Assembly: GCF_000760695.4 (NCBI RefSeq)
Contig: NZ_JHEG04000001.1
Location: forward strand, 6,020,204 to 6,084,203
Length of the DNA stretch: 64,000 nucleotides
Direction of reading: 5' to 3'
From: Tolypothrix bouteillei VB521301
GTDB taxonomy: Bacteria > Cyanobacteriota > Cyanobacteriia > Cyanobacteriales > Nostocaceae
The notes under the pieces are model-generated. The model was not told the origin of the DNA, did no database searches, and was given only the letters and a program-made list of their open reading frames with translations. A program made the translations under genes and the position numbers. Below are positions 43,010-52,721 of the stretch, piece after piece (the first letter of the stretch is position 1; the number at the start of each line of letters is the position of its first letter).

Positions 43010-43930
43010 ATGGATTTACTGCGATCGCTTCCAATTGGTCTTTATTTAGAACAACCACAAACTTGGCTGCACAAGCTAGACCCGCGTGTCAAGTTTTTTT
43101 GGTTGATGAGTTTTCTGACAACCTATTTATACGCCAACAATTTTTGGCGCGTACTGCTGGTTGTTATCTTAATTCTGGCAACTTTAATTGCTCGGATTCC
43201 CAGACGGGTTTGGGGACAGCAAATGGGTTGGCTGTTAGTTTTGTGCTTTTTTGTGCTTTTAATTTTATCTGTTAGCCCCGATGGTTACGGTATAAATTAC
43301 CATCCACGTTTGCCTACCAAACAAGCTGTGGTGAAACAAACTACTCCTGCTCCTGTAGTAGCGCCTCTACCGGGAAGTACGCGACAGGATTATAACTACG
43401 TGTTGTTTGATAAAGCACCTGTGAGAGTCTCTCGCCACTCTGTCGATTTGGCTATCCGTGTTAGTACAATGGTATTTACATTAATATATAGTACAAATTT
43501 ATACTTATTAACAACGGCTCCAGAGGAAATTACAGCCGCTATAGAAAACTTGATGCAACCACTGCAAAGGTTGAAAATACCTGTTACTGAAATTACTTTG
43601 ACATTGACTTTGTCTTTGCGGTTTATTCCTCTTGTTTTGGAAGAGATTCAGAACTTGATCCGTTCTATTATGACCAGGGCAATTAATTGGAAAAAATTGG
43701 GATTAAAAGGAGCAGTTAAAGTTTGGATGCTCGTTGCAGAAAGACTTTTGGAAAATTTACTCCTTAGGGCAGAACAAATGGCAAATGCGATGATGGTAAG
43801 AGGTTTTACCAGCCCTAGCGAACATCGAGTCCAGTGGCATAATTTACGTTTGGGAAGACGTGACTGGTTAGCGATCGCATTTCTGATCCTATTTTGGGGT
43901 GTGCGATTGGCAATAGGAACAGATGTATAA
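43010..43930 (+). CDS. Energy-coupling-factor transporter T protein (CbiQ family)
   Basis: A 306-aa integral membrane protein. The start (LPIGLYLEQPQTWLHKLDPR) and the coupling-helix motifs (LRAEQMANAMMVRGF) are typical of CbiQ/EcfT. The latter carries the Ala-Arg-Gly-type site that touches the ATPases. Four or five transmembrane helices. It would couple two ATPases to a vitamin- or metal-binding S protein; none of these is adjacent, so it may serve several. A Pro/Thr-rich insert (VVKQTTPAPVVAPLPGSTR) lies in an outer loop. ATG after the repeat. Confidence 0.85.
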   Translation: MDLLRSLPIGLYLEQPQTWLHKLDPRVKFFWLMSFLTTYLYANNFWRVLLVVILILATLIARIPRRVWGQQMGWLLVLCFFVLLILSVSPDGYGINYHPRLPTKQAVVKQTTPAPVVAPLPGSTRQDYNYVLFDKAPVRVSRHSVDLAIRVSTMVFTLIYSTNLYLLTTAPEEITAAIENLMQPLQRLKIPVTEITLTLTLSLRFIPLVLEEIQNLIRSIMTRAINWKKLGLKGAVKVWMLVAERLLENLLLRAEQMANAMMVRGFTSPSEHRVQWHNLRLGRRDWLAIAFLILFWGVRLAIGTDV

Positions 43931-44057
43931 ATTATTATTATAGGAATAATCTTGTATTGCTGGTTACAGCAGTGGTATTTTCATAAGGATAATAAATCTT
44001 ATTCAGGGTTGTGCGTCTAAATTAGTACAGCACTGTGTTTTGTTGTGCATAGGATAA

Positions 44058-44128
44058 GGGATTTCCAAGAGATTATAGTTATTTAATCTTGTGGGACGGG
44101 CGTCTTCGCTCGTTATATACTAGTGGCG
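44058..44128 (+). repeat. Dispersed repeat with TCTTGTGGGA core
   Basis: ATTTCCAAGAGATT and ATCTTGTGGGACGGGCGTCT here resemble ATTTCCAAGAAATA and CATCTTGTGGGATAGGTGTC at 60868-60936. The remaining part of the 43931-44385 gap contains one weak small frame. Confidence 0.65.
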
Positions 44129-44156
44129 GGATAGAACGCTTCACCATAAGGAAAAA

Positions 44157-44294
44157 TTGAATATTTTTGAATTGGAAGTCTCTAAGATCCAAGTCATCAA
44201 AGTTAAAGCACAAGAGCTACACAGAAAAAGTTTACAAGAGGCTAACCTTCTTAAAAAAATCAAGAAAGATACGCGCTCGATACCGTTTGTATAA
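44157..44294 (+). CDS. Possible small protein, 45 aa
   Basis: A TTG-started frame with AAGGA four bases upstream. It reads NIFELEVSKIQVIKVKAQEL and HRKSLQEANLLKKIKKD, a basic helix-forming peptide. No family is recognised and the spacing is short. It could be a real small protein, a gene fragment or chance. Confidence 0.25.
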   Translation: MNIFELEVSKIQVIKVKAQELHRKSLQEANLLKKIKKDTRSIPFV

Positions 44295-44385
44295 ATTTGT
44301 ATAGATTGGAAATCTAAGGTTTCGGTTAACAATACAGTTAATCGAGGGATTGCTTTTCATTAGCAAAACTGTTGGAGCTGGAATT

Positions 44386-46584
44386 ATGACAGACAACATT
44401 TTAACCGAAAGCTTTATCGGTAGCGATGTTACCCAAAAGAGTTGGATATTTGGTCACACAGGAGACTCTCTTGACCCTTTTCTAACTGCTCGTAGCGGAC
44501 CTGCGCCAGTTGGAGGTTTGCCTGGTGGATCGACGGCGATCGATCCAGAAGGTAGTGGTGCTCTTAGGCTGACAAATAACTTAGAGTCACAAAGTACTTT
44601 TGTCCTTTACAACCAGCCTATCAATAGAGCGAGTGGTTTGTCCATTAACTTTGACCTCTACTCCTATGGGGGAACTGGTGCAGATGGAATCAGTTTCTTC
44701 TTGATTGATGGCAGTGCAAACCCAACAACGGCTGGCGCATCTGGTGGTTCGTTGGGTTACTCTTCGCGAAGCGTCGATCCTATTGAAGACGGTATAGTTG
44801 GAGGCTATATTGGTATTGCCTTTGATGAGTTTGGTAACTTCTCCGATCCAGTAGCTGGTTCAGATGGACCGGGTCTACGACCAGATTCTGTTGCAATCCG
44901 GGGTAGTCAAGCAACAAATTACAAATATTTGACAGGAACTACAGTACCAGAAGGCACTAGTATTGATAACCCTGGCGATGGTGCAACTCGCGCTAATTCC
45001 AAACGCAATGTTCAGATTGATCTGACTCCAGAAGGGTTAGTGTCGGTTCAGATGGATCTGAATAACAATAATGTTTTTGATGACAATGAAAAACTGATTA
45101 CCAATTTTAACGTAACTGCTGAATCAGCAAACAACGCTCCTTTACCGCAAACCTTTAAATTTGGGTTTTCTGCTGGAACGGGAGACTTAACTAATGTTCA
45201 CGAAATTAACAACTTTAGAACGAGTACACTCACGGGTTCTTATATTCCTTTGGTAAATATTGCTAATACCAATGTGAATACTGTGCCTGAAAATGGAAAT
45301 TTAACTATCACTACCCAACTCGATCGCCCAACTTCAAGTGAAGTCACTATACCTCTCACTTTATCAGGTACAGCAGTTAACGGTGTTGATTACAATATTC
45401 CCACCTCTATTACCTTTGCACCAAATCAACAGACAGCTAGCGTTACCCTGACACCTGTTGATAATACGGGTCTTGCACCTAATAAAACGGTTGCGATCGC
45501 GTTAGGAACACCAACCAACGCTCAACTCAGCCCTCAGAACAATAACTTCACCGTCACAATTCTTGACAATGACGACCCTGCATTACAAGGGTCTTTCAAT
45601 TTTGAAAACCAGCTTCGCGTTTTGGTCAATCGAGGTAATGACTTAGTTACCTTGTTGTACGACGACCAGTACTATCTCAGTAACAATCCTGATGTAGCAG
45701 CTGCCGTTGCTAACGGTCAATTCAGCAGTGGCTTTCAACACTTCCAGCAGTTTGGTCGCTTTGAGGGACGCGATCCGAGTATAATATTTAGTAATAGCTT
45801 GTACTTGAGCCAGAATCCAGATGTTGCAGCTGGTGTTGCCCAAGGGTCTCTTCGCAGCGGTTTTGAGCATTTCATTAACTATGGGTTTAAGTCTTACGAA
45901 CATCGAGATTTAAGAATGCTATCCTTTGACGAAGGTTACTACTTATCTCAAAATCAAGATGTGTTGGCAGGAGTCAGAGCAGGAGTATTTGATAGTGGGT
46001 TTGAACACTACCTGTTATATGGACAAAAAGAAGGGCGCAACCCCAGTCGTGAGTTTAATGAAGCTTATTACTTAGCCAACAACCCAGATGTGAGTGATGG
46101 TGTCACACAAGGCTTTTTTCAAAGTGGCTTCGATCATTATATTCGCTTTGGGATATATGAAGGGCGAAATCCCATCAGTACCTTTGACAATAGCCAGTAT
46201 GTATCTGCAAATTTAGATGTAGCAACAGCCGTTACTCAAGGTAACTTCTTGAGAAGTGGGACAGAGCATGCTGTAAGATATGGGCAATATGATGGTCAGG
46301 CGTTCTTACCACAGGTATTTGACGAACAGTATTATTTGACGCAAAATCCAGATGTAGCTGCTGGTGTTACTCAAGACATATTGACGGGCGGCTTGGATCA
46401 CTATATAGTATACGGACAAAAAGAAGGGCGTCGCCCCAGTACGTCTTATGATGAAAACTTCTATTTGACTAGGTACTCAGATATAGCTAACGGAGTTGCA
46501 CAAGGATTTTTTAAGAGCGGCTTCGAGCACTTCATTCTATATGGACGAGCAGAAAATCGATTAGGGGTCAGTAGTCTACCATAG
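44386..46584 (+). CDS. Large repeat protein: lectin-like, Calx-beta and seven C-terminal repeats
   Basis: A 732-aa protein. Start at ATG 44386 with TTGGAG before it. Residues about 5-270 look like an L-type-lectin-like beta sandwich (NRASGLSINFDLYSYGGTG, GADGISFFLIDG, GGYIGIAFDEFGNF). Residues about 300-390 are a Calx-beta domain (ITTQLDRPTSSEVTIPLTLS, TVTILDNDDP). The rest is seven imperfect repeats of about 44 aa built on YYLxxNPDVAxxVxxG, then SGFxHxxxYGxxEGRxP. No signal peptide is seen, as is usual for type I secreted proteins; a surface role is likely but unproven. It stands alone before the polysaccharide cluster. Confidence 0.82.
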   Translation: MTDNILTESFIGSDVTQKSWIFGHTGDSLDPFLTARSGPAPVGGLPGGSTAIDPEGSGALRLTNNLESQSTFVLYNQPINRASGLSINFDLYSYGGTGADGISFFLIDGSANPTTAGASGGSLGYSSRSVDPIEDGIVGGYIGIAFDEFGNFSDPVAGSDGPGLRPDSVAIRGSQATNYKYLTGTTVPEGTSIDNPGDGATRANSKRNVQIDLTPEGLVSVQMDLNNNNVFDDNEKLITNFNVTAESANNAPLPQTFKFGFSAGTGDLTNVHEINNFRTSTLTGSYIPLVNIANTNVNTVPENGNLTITTQLDRPTSSEVTIPLTLSGTAVNGVDYNIPTSITFAPNQQTASVTLTPVDNTGLAPNKTVAIALGTPTNAQLSPQNNNFTVTILDNDDPALQGSFNFENQLRVLVNRGNDLVTLLYDDQYYLSNNPDVAAAVANGQFSSGFQHFQQFGRFEGRDPSIIFSNSLYLSQNPDVAAGVAQGSLRSGFEHFINYGFKSYEHRDLRMLSFDEGYYLSQNQDVLAGVRAGVFDSGFEHYLLYGQKEGRNPSREFNEAYYLANNPDVSDGVTQGFFQSGFDHYIRFGIYEGRNPISTFDNSQYVSANLDVATAVTQGNFLRSGTEHAVRYGQYDGQAFLPQVFDEQYYLTQNPDVAAGVTQDILTGGLDHYIVYGQKEGRRPSTSYDENFYLTRYSDIANGVAQGFFKSGFEHFILYGRAENRLGVSSLP

Positions 46585-47008
46585 AAATTTTGACAGATTG
46601 AGTTGGTCTAGCTCCCGGACTTCTGTGAGGACACAGCTGGCGAATTGATTTTAAAGAAGGCAGAAGTCCTCTCGTCTGAGGGTAGAAGGTTCCCCACGCA
46701 CGCCATATGCTTTAACCGGGGGAACCCCGCCAACGCAAGCATACTTTTGAAATTGAAAGTTAGTAAAAGCAGGATATTGCCAATCCCGATTTATACCAGA
46801 CAATATCACCTTCACCTACCTCACCCTTGAAGGGTGAGGATTGCTCAAGCCAATTTGAGGAACGTAAGTGGTGATTACCGCATTGAGACACAGTTTGGAT
46901 GACAACTAAACCCAACGTTATTGATTTTTGATAATAAGTGTTAGTTTTATTGTTCAATAACTTAGTTTAGAAGCGCTATTTACAAATATTTATAATTTGC
47001 TAAATTTA
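46585..47008. other. Intergenic region with palindromic repeats
   Basis: No gene. A GGGGGAACCCC-containing GC-rich module lies near 46690-46740. The palindrome CTCACCCTT-G-AAGGGTGAG spans 46820-46838. It separates the convergent ends of the surface-protein gene and the polysaccharide cluster and could terminate both, although no T-run follows. Confidence 0.6.
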
Positions 47009-48811
47009 CTAAAATAATTCAAAATTAGGAGAGTTGGAAGACAGATTTATATTATAGTACGGGTCTTTTTCCAAAGTTTTAAAGTAGTTTTGCCATCTTT
47101 TGTTAAATATCTTGACATCTTCCGCTCTTAAGCCTTCTTTTTGAGTCCTTGTTAATTCGTAGTAAATTAACTGAGAATAGGGCGTTACTACGTTTCGATA
47201 TCCAGCTTGATGAGCTTTCAAGCATAAGTCTATATTATTGTAGTTAAAAGAAAACTCTTCATTTAAACCTCCTAACTCTTGGAACACCTCTGTTCGTATC
47301 ATTAAGCAAGCAGCAGATACGGCTAAGTAGTTTTTATTGACGATATTTGAACAAAAATAACCAGGGTATTCACTGTCAAAATCGTAGAAGGCGTGATAAG
47401 GATTTCCTTGGAGAATCACAATCCCGACGTGCTTTATTCTTTTATCGGGTGACAAAAGTTTTGCCCCTACTGCACCAATCTCTCTCTGTTGTGCGAATTC
47501 TACCATTGACTCCAGCCAATCCGGTTTAATCACCTGCACATCATCACTTAGTAAAAGTAAGAATTGCCCTTTAGCTTTGGCTGCTCCTATGTTGACTCGC
47601 TTAGATAAGTTCGACGTTTCATCACAAGAAATTTGTTGCACATTAACAGATGAAATTGCCTCTAGAGTTATCTCTGGAATATCATCTCCACTAACCACAA
47701 TAATTTCAAAATTGTGATAAGTACTAACTTGCTTAATACTACGGATACAATTTTCCAAAAGACACAAAGAACCAGAAGGGGTATCAATGCTTTTTCCCGA
47801 ACTGGGAATTATTATACTAATCAAGGGATGCCCAACAATATTGCGTCGAATTCTGTAGATTCCTTGGTTAGCAGTCATTTCTACAATCCCTGGATATGCC
47901 GAACGTTCTAACATATTTTCTAGCGCCTTTTGAGCAGCAATATATGCCCAAGGCTTAGCATCTGCTCCCGATGCAGCTGAGGCTGGAATAGCTCGCCAGT
48001 GATAAAGAATTTTGGGTATGTGATAGATGTTTTGAGTTTTTTCTACAACTCTCAGTACAAGATCGTAATCCTGAGAACCGTCATACTTGCTACGAAAACC
48101 ACCAATTTCACGGATAAGTTTAGCCCGATATACACCTAGATGACAGGTGTACATACAGGAATAAAAATACTCTGGAGACCAGTCCGGTTTGAAAAATGGT
48201 TCGTAACGGTTACCTTTAGTATCTACCTTATCTTCGTCACTATAAATAAAATCTGCATTAGGGTGTTCGTTAATAAGCTTGGCATTTTCAAATAATGCAT
48301 TAATAGCTAATTCATCATCGTGATCTAGAAGGACGATGTAGTCTCCTGTAGCCAATTCTAGAGCTGAGTTACTAGCAGCTGAAATGTGCCCGTTTTCTTG
48401 ACGGAATACAACTTTTATTCTTGAATCAAGTTTACTGTATTTATCTAAAACTGTGCGAATATGAGGTTTGGTTGAGGCATCATCAGCAATACAAAGCTCC
48501 CAATCTGGATATATTTGATTGCAAACAGATTCAATTGCTTTCTTCAGCCATTGTTCCTCTACGTTGTAAACAGGGACAATAACCGAAAATTTAGGTCGAA
48601 TTTGCCACTGGGCAATTTGTACCTGAGCAGATGCAATATCTTGTTTAGTTAAGCGATTTGCTCTTATCCATTTTTGATAGTTTTTCTTGCCTTGAAATTT
48701 ACGTGCAATACGTTCATATAGGAAACGCAACAGGTGTTGGATTCCTCTTTCTTTCCATACAAGCTTAAGTTTTCTCAGCTTTTTAATAATATTATAAAAT
48801 TTCATTAGCAT
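47009..48811 (-). CDS. Glycosyltransferase with two GT2 domains
   Basis: A 600-aa enzyme. After a basic N-terminal helix the first GT2 domain begins SVIVPVYNVEEQWLKKAIES and has DDAST and LLDHDDELA (DxD-type site). The second begins SIIIPSSGKSIDTPSGSLCL, with VVSGDD and LLLSDDVQV. WLESMVEFAQQREIGAVGAK, LSPDKRIKHVG and the late SFNYNNIDLCLK block resemble rhamnosyltransferase-type GT2 proteins. It would add sugars from nucleotide donors to a growing polysaccharide on the cytoplasmic side. It is the last gene of the minus-strand cluster; the gap to the previous gene is six bases. Confidence 0.85.
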   Translation of the reverse strand: MLMKFYNIIKKLRKLKLVWKERGIQHLLRFLYERIARKFQGKKNYQKWIRANRLTKQDIASAQVQIAQWQIRPKFSVIVPVYNVEEQWLKKAIESVCNQIYPDWELCIADDASTKPHIRTVLDKYSKLDSRIKVVFRQENGHISAASNSALELATGDYIVLLDHDDELAINALFENAKLINEHPNADFIYSDEDKVDTKGNRYEPFFKPDWSPEYFYSCMYTCHLGVYRAKLIREIGGFRSKYDGSQDYDLVLRVVEKTQNIYHIPKILYHWRAIPASAASGADAKPWAYIAAQKALENMLERSAYPGIVEMTANQGIYRIRRNIVGHPLISIIIPSSGKSIDTPSGSLCLLENCIRSIKQVSTYHNFEIIVVSGDDIPEITLEAISSVNVQQISCDETSNLSKRVNIGAAKAKGQFLLLLSDDVQVIKPDWLESMVEFAQQREIGAVGAKLLSPDKRIKHVGIVILQGNPYHAFYDFDSEYPGYFCSNIVNKNYLAVSAACLMIRTEVFQELGGLNEEFSFNYNNIDLCLKAHQAGYRNVVTPYSQLIYYELTRTQKEGLRAEDVKIFNKRWQNYFKTLEKDPYYNINLSSNSPNFELF

Positions 48812-48817
48812 CTTTAT

Positions 48818-51136
48818 TTATGACTCATTTGTTGGCAAACCGAGCTTTCGCTTAATCTTTAACCAGAGTGTTCGTAACCTCCAAAATTTACTGGTTTCCA
48901 TTGCGGCAATTCGCTCTCTTGATTGTTGCAACTGAAATTCCAATTCTTTGAATTTTGCAACTAAATTTTGTTGTCTTTCATCTTGCACTTTTGTTGATTG
49001 TAAAAGTTGCTGTGTAGCTGTTAGCAGCATATATATTTGGCGAGGAGACCATTCTGAAGGAGGTATTTGAGATAGGTATTGGCGTAAGTAATACTGTTGT
49101 TGCTCTTCAACTGCACCGCGAATCATTGAATCAGGACGTATCCTGTATTCGTAGAGCGGGTAAGGATAGTAAGTAATTTTTTCTTTGGTTGCAACTGCAG
49201 CCGCCATAAGTCCCCAATCGTGTGTCCGAACTTCTTTATCTTCAGGATGTGTAAATTTCCTCAAAAAGTTTATAGAAAATAGCGAACAAGCATCTCCACA
49301 AATATTTGTTCTCAGAACGCTCGGTATATAACCACCTGTAAAGATATAATATCCCGAACTCAAATCAAAATCTTTTTTGATACAAGTAGTAATGGTAGCT
49401 TCAGAACTTTGAGCAGCACTCACAAACTTTTCTATCCCAAACGGTAGCAGCACATTATCAGCATCAAGTGGTAAGAAATAATCTCCTGTCGCCCGGTTAA
49501 TTAAATAGTTACGAGCCGCACCTAAACCAATGTTTTTTTCTAAAGAAATGAAGCTATAATTTGTAAAAATTGACTGACATTGCTTAAAAATTTCGTTAGT
49601 ATATTCATCTGTGGAAGCATCATTCAACACAAAAACTTCTAAATTTTGATAGGTTTGCTTGTCTACACTGGTCAAACATTCCATCAAATACTTGCCCAAG
49701 TTGTAACAAGTGACTCCTATCGTAACTTTTGGATTGGTATTCGTTACGATCGCACCTTCTGTGTACGATTGTTCAATATGGTATAATTTTCGCTTAATTA
49801 AATTCTGGTTAGTTTTTATCAGAATATTTTTATCGGGAACTTCTATGACTTCTGAGTTGGTAGAAAGTAATTTTACAATTTGAGTATAAAGAGAATAGGA
49901 GTTCTTTGGTTGAAACCAGTAAACTTCAGAGAAACGGTTTATGAGATTAAGTGTTTCCCGAAAGCCATCTATATCTGAAACAATCAATCTCACTGGTAAT
50001 TGCCCAACTTCTAAAGTACTATTGGGAAAATTTTCCTGCGAACTAGTCAGACATACAATTGGATGGTGTAAGCTACTTACTAAATTCAGTGCTTCTTGAC
50101 TGGATAAATCTGAGAAAATATCATACCTAATGTGATGTTTGCCTATTTTTTCTGCAATATATTCCTGACTAGTTAGATGTTTTAATTTTGAGGATTGAAG
50201 TTGAACTATTTTTCCTAAAAAAATAATATGTATTTGGTTAGTTAGTGAATCTTCTAATAGACTAATTGCTTCTAGAAACTCACTTAGACCTTTTCTTTCT
50301 TCTAACCGACCAAAAAAAATAATTGGTATACTATTTGCAGCTAGTTTTTCTAGTGCTCCGTTCAAATGACTTTGTTTTTTCTGAAAAGATTCTATTATAG
50401 GTATGAAATTTGGCATATGAATAGCATGGGAAACATTCCATCCATAGCTAGAAACTTTTGATTGCAAATAGTAGGACGGAAAAAAAGGTAAATCAGCGTT
50501 TTCGTATGAGTATTGTTCGTAGTGACAAACTTGCAAAAAGTCAAGTGAATTCGTAGGTGTATAAGTTTCATTAACTTCATAAAGCCACTCGTGCCCGCTA
50601 TGTAATGTGACGCCAGTAGTACACTTATTTCCAAGTAAATTTGATTCTTTTGCCTGAATAGTACGGTATCCAAGTCCCAACCACTCATGAAACTCAATAT
50701 AAATTTGATAGTTTTGAAAGGTGTTAACCAAGGCTTGAGTGAAGAACAAGCAGCAAAAACTTTGATAATCTATTGAATTTGATTTAGTAGCTGCTAAAAT
50801 ATCAAAATGAATGGGTTGAAGAGTTAGAATTTCCTGAATTTCATAAATAGTGAATACATTTTTTATATGCGATAATTGTGGATTTTCTGCAAGATTAACT
50901 TCCTTGTTACATAATAACAAGATAATATACCAACCTTCTGATGCCAGGTTTTCACTCAAATTTCTATAATAAGTACCAATTCCACCATTTTTAAAAAAGC
51001 CTTCGTACTCATTAGTTACTAAGAGGGCGATCTTTTGATTGTCTTCTATAAAGAAAGAATTTTGAATATTAGTTTGAAATTTCAATTCGTACTCATTCTC
51101 TGATAATATTCTTAAAGATTCTTGTTTCTCTGCCAT
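48818..51136 (-). CDS. Bifunctional GT4-GT2 glycosyltransferase
   Basis: A 772-aa fusion. The N-terminal GT4-like part (about 30-430) begins KIALLVTNEYEGFFKNGGIG and has PIIFFGRLEERKGLSEFLEA and the E-rich donor-site region (VCLTSSQENFPNSTLEVGQL). The GT2 part (about 445-650) begins KVTIGVTCYNLGKYLMECLT, with LNDASTDEY and FLPLDADNVL. The C-terminus is a coiled coil ending in METSKFWRLRTLWLKIKRK, a tail closely matched in the GT4 gene at 51373. Both domains look complete. Start ATG at 51136. The 236-base gap before it (51137-51372) holds no gene. Confidence 0.85.
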   Translation of the reverse strand: MAEKQESLRILSENEYELKFQTNIQNSFFIEDNQKIALLVTNEYEGFFKNGGIGTYYRNLSENLASEGWYIILLLCNKEVNLAENPQLSHIKNVFTIYEIQEILTLQPIHFDILAATKSNSIDYQSFCCLFFTQALVNTFQNYQIYIEFHEWLGLGYRTIQAKESNLLGNKCTTGVTLHSGHEWLYEVNETYTPTNSLDFLQVCHYEQYSYENADLPFFPSYYLQSKVSSYGWNVSHAIHMPNFIPIIESFQKKQSHLNGALEKLAANSIPIIFFGRLEERKGLSEFLEAISLLEDSLTNQIHIIFLGKIVQLQSSKLKHLTSQEYIAEKIGKHHIRYDIFSDLSSQEALNLVSSLHHPIVCLTSSQENFPNSTLEVGQLPVRLIVSDIDGFRETLNLINRFSEVYWFQPKNSYSLYTQIVKLLSTNSEVIEVPDKNILIKTNQNLIKRKLYHIEQSYTEGAIVTNTNPKVTIGVTCYNLGKYLMECLTSVDKQTYQNLEVFVLNDASTDEYTNEIFKQCQSIFTNYSFISLEKNIGLGAARNYLINRATGDYFLPLDADNVLLPFGIEKFVSAAQSSEATITTCIKKDFDLSSGYYIFTGGYIPSVLRTNICGDACSLFSINFLRKFTHPEDKEVRTHDWGLMAAAVATKEKITYYPYPLYEYRIRPDSMIRGAVEEQQQYYLRQYLSQIPPSEWSPRQIYMLLTATQQLLQSTKVQDERQQNLVAKFKELEFQLQQSRERIAAMETSKFWRLRTLWLKIKRKLGLPTNES

Positions 51137-51372
51137 AATTTGGATTGCTTTTCTAGTTTTTCTATATACATAGTATAATTGCTTGTTTCAGGTTAAATTG
51201 ACATTAAGTTATAATCCAAAAAGCAAGAGAAATAGACCTCAAACAAAAAATAAAATAAACACAGGCTCTCCTTCTGGTGTTTTCATTTAAAGTTTCTTGG
51301 CAGATGCTATCTATATTTTTTCTAAAGAAGACTAAAGATTGAGGATTTACTAAATATTATTGAATTATCAAT

Positions 51373-52602
51373 TCATGGTTCTTCTTGTGTTAAACCTAGC
51401 TTCTGCTTAATCTTAAACCACAGTCTCCGGATTTTCCAAAATTTGGAAGTTTCCATTGCATTCTTTCTGTGCCAAAGTGTATTCCTTTCGTGCTCAATAT
51501 GGCATTTTTCCTGTTCGATTCTATGTTTCTCCTGCTCAATATGACATTTTTCTCTCCAGATAATTTCTAACAATTTTTCTTGAGATGTATGTTCCAGTAC
51601 AAAAACTAGCAATTCCTCAGCTATACTAAGGTTAACTTCGACATCGAGATCTGATTTCCGCAATGTTATTGCTTCTGCAAAAATAGACTCCATGCGATCG
51701 ACCATAGCATCTAAGGAAAAATATTCGGCAATGCGCTGACGGGCTGAAAAGCCAATTTTATCGCGTAACTCTGGATTTTGGATCGACGGTACTAAAACTT
51801 CTAAATAAGCTTGTAGTTCATCTGCATCACCCTTACCCTTATCAATTAAAAACCCGGTTCCTGGTATAACTAGTTCGCTTTGTCCCCCGACATTTGAAGC
51901 CACCACAGATAACTTCATTGACATAGCTTCATAAATTGCTAAGGAGATGCCTTCATATTCTGTAGGTAATAGTAAAATGTCAGATGCAGAGTAAAAATCA
52001 ACCATTTGCTCTGGTTGAACTGGTGGTAAAATGAGGAAAAACTGCTGCAACCCAAGCTGCTCAATTTTAGCTTGCATCTCAGGCAGCAAGTAGCCTTGTC
52101 CCAAACAAATAACTACCACTTTCAAAGATTTCTTGGCAAGTTCCCGGACAATGTCAACTACAAAAAATGGACGTTTTTGGGGAACAATCCTAGCAGGAAA
52201 TAGGAGCACGACTGTATCGTCAGAAATTTTCAACTGCGATCGCAATGCCGTTCGTTTTTCATAACTAGGTGTCCATTTGTCAACATCTTCATTGGTGTAA
52301 CAAACTCTTAATTTAGGTTTAGTATCTGGTTTCAACTTCTGGTAAAACTCAGCTAACCATTTTGACGAAACTATTTGACAATCTAACAACTGGCTGAATT
52401 GGCAAGAAACTCTAGGATAACCGCACTGACGCCAACCTGGATCGTCACAATGGACATAATCAACAAAAGCAACATGAGGAAATTCTTTACGTAGGAAGGG
52501 TAATAGATAATACGCAATATAAGAATTAGAAATATAGACAACATCAATTTGACGAGACTCTATTATGTAGCGTGCGAAGGTAAGCCAGTGAGTCTCATGC
52601 AA
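51373..52602 (-). CDS. GT4 glycosyltransferase lacking its own start (frameshifted from a GT2-GT4 fusion)
   Basis: From a TTG at 52602 the frame gives 409 aa of a GT4 enzyme: VVLLFPARIVPQKRPFFVVD, LLLPTEYEGISLAIYEAMSM and SNVGGQSELVIPGTGFL. But the true GT4 N-terminus (KRILCFFPHLEVGGADKFNL) is encoded upstream in the same frame, between about 52603 and 52862, with no ATG, GTG or TTG there. That stretch overlaps the end of the GT2 gene in another frame. The C-terminus ends in METSKFWKIRRLWFKIKQK after an EQEKCHIE-type helix. It is probably the second half of a GT2-GT4 protein split at an A7 run (52863-52869). Confidence 0.8.
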   Translation of the reverse strand: MHETHWLTFARYIIESRQIDVVYISNSYIAYYLLPFLRKEFPHVAFVDYVHCDDPGWRQCGYPRVSCQFSQLLDCQIVSSKWLAEFYQKLKPDTKPKLRVCYTNEDVDKWTPSYEKRTALRSQLKISDDTVVLLFPARIVPQKRPFFVVDIVRELAKKSLKVVVICLGQGYLLPEMQAKIEQLGLQQFFLILPPVQPEQMVDFYSASDILLLPTEYEGISLAIYEAMSMKLSVVASNVGGQSELVIPGTGFLIDKGKGDADELQAYLEVLVPSIQNPELRDKIGFSARQRIAEYFSLDAMVDRMESIFAEAITLRKSDLDVEVNLSIAEELLVFVLEHTSQEKLLEIIWREKCHIEQEKHRIEQEKCHIEHERNTLWHRKNAMETSKFWKIRRLWFKIKQKLGLTQEEP

Positions 52603-52721
52603 AAAATTAGCTAGATGGAAAATGTTTGGCGTAACAGCATAAAAGTGTTGATGCCAAGAATGCTCGGATTTTAAAGTTGTAGCAATAGTGATATCGTAAC
52701 CTCTATCAGCTAACAGGCTAA

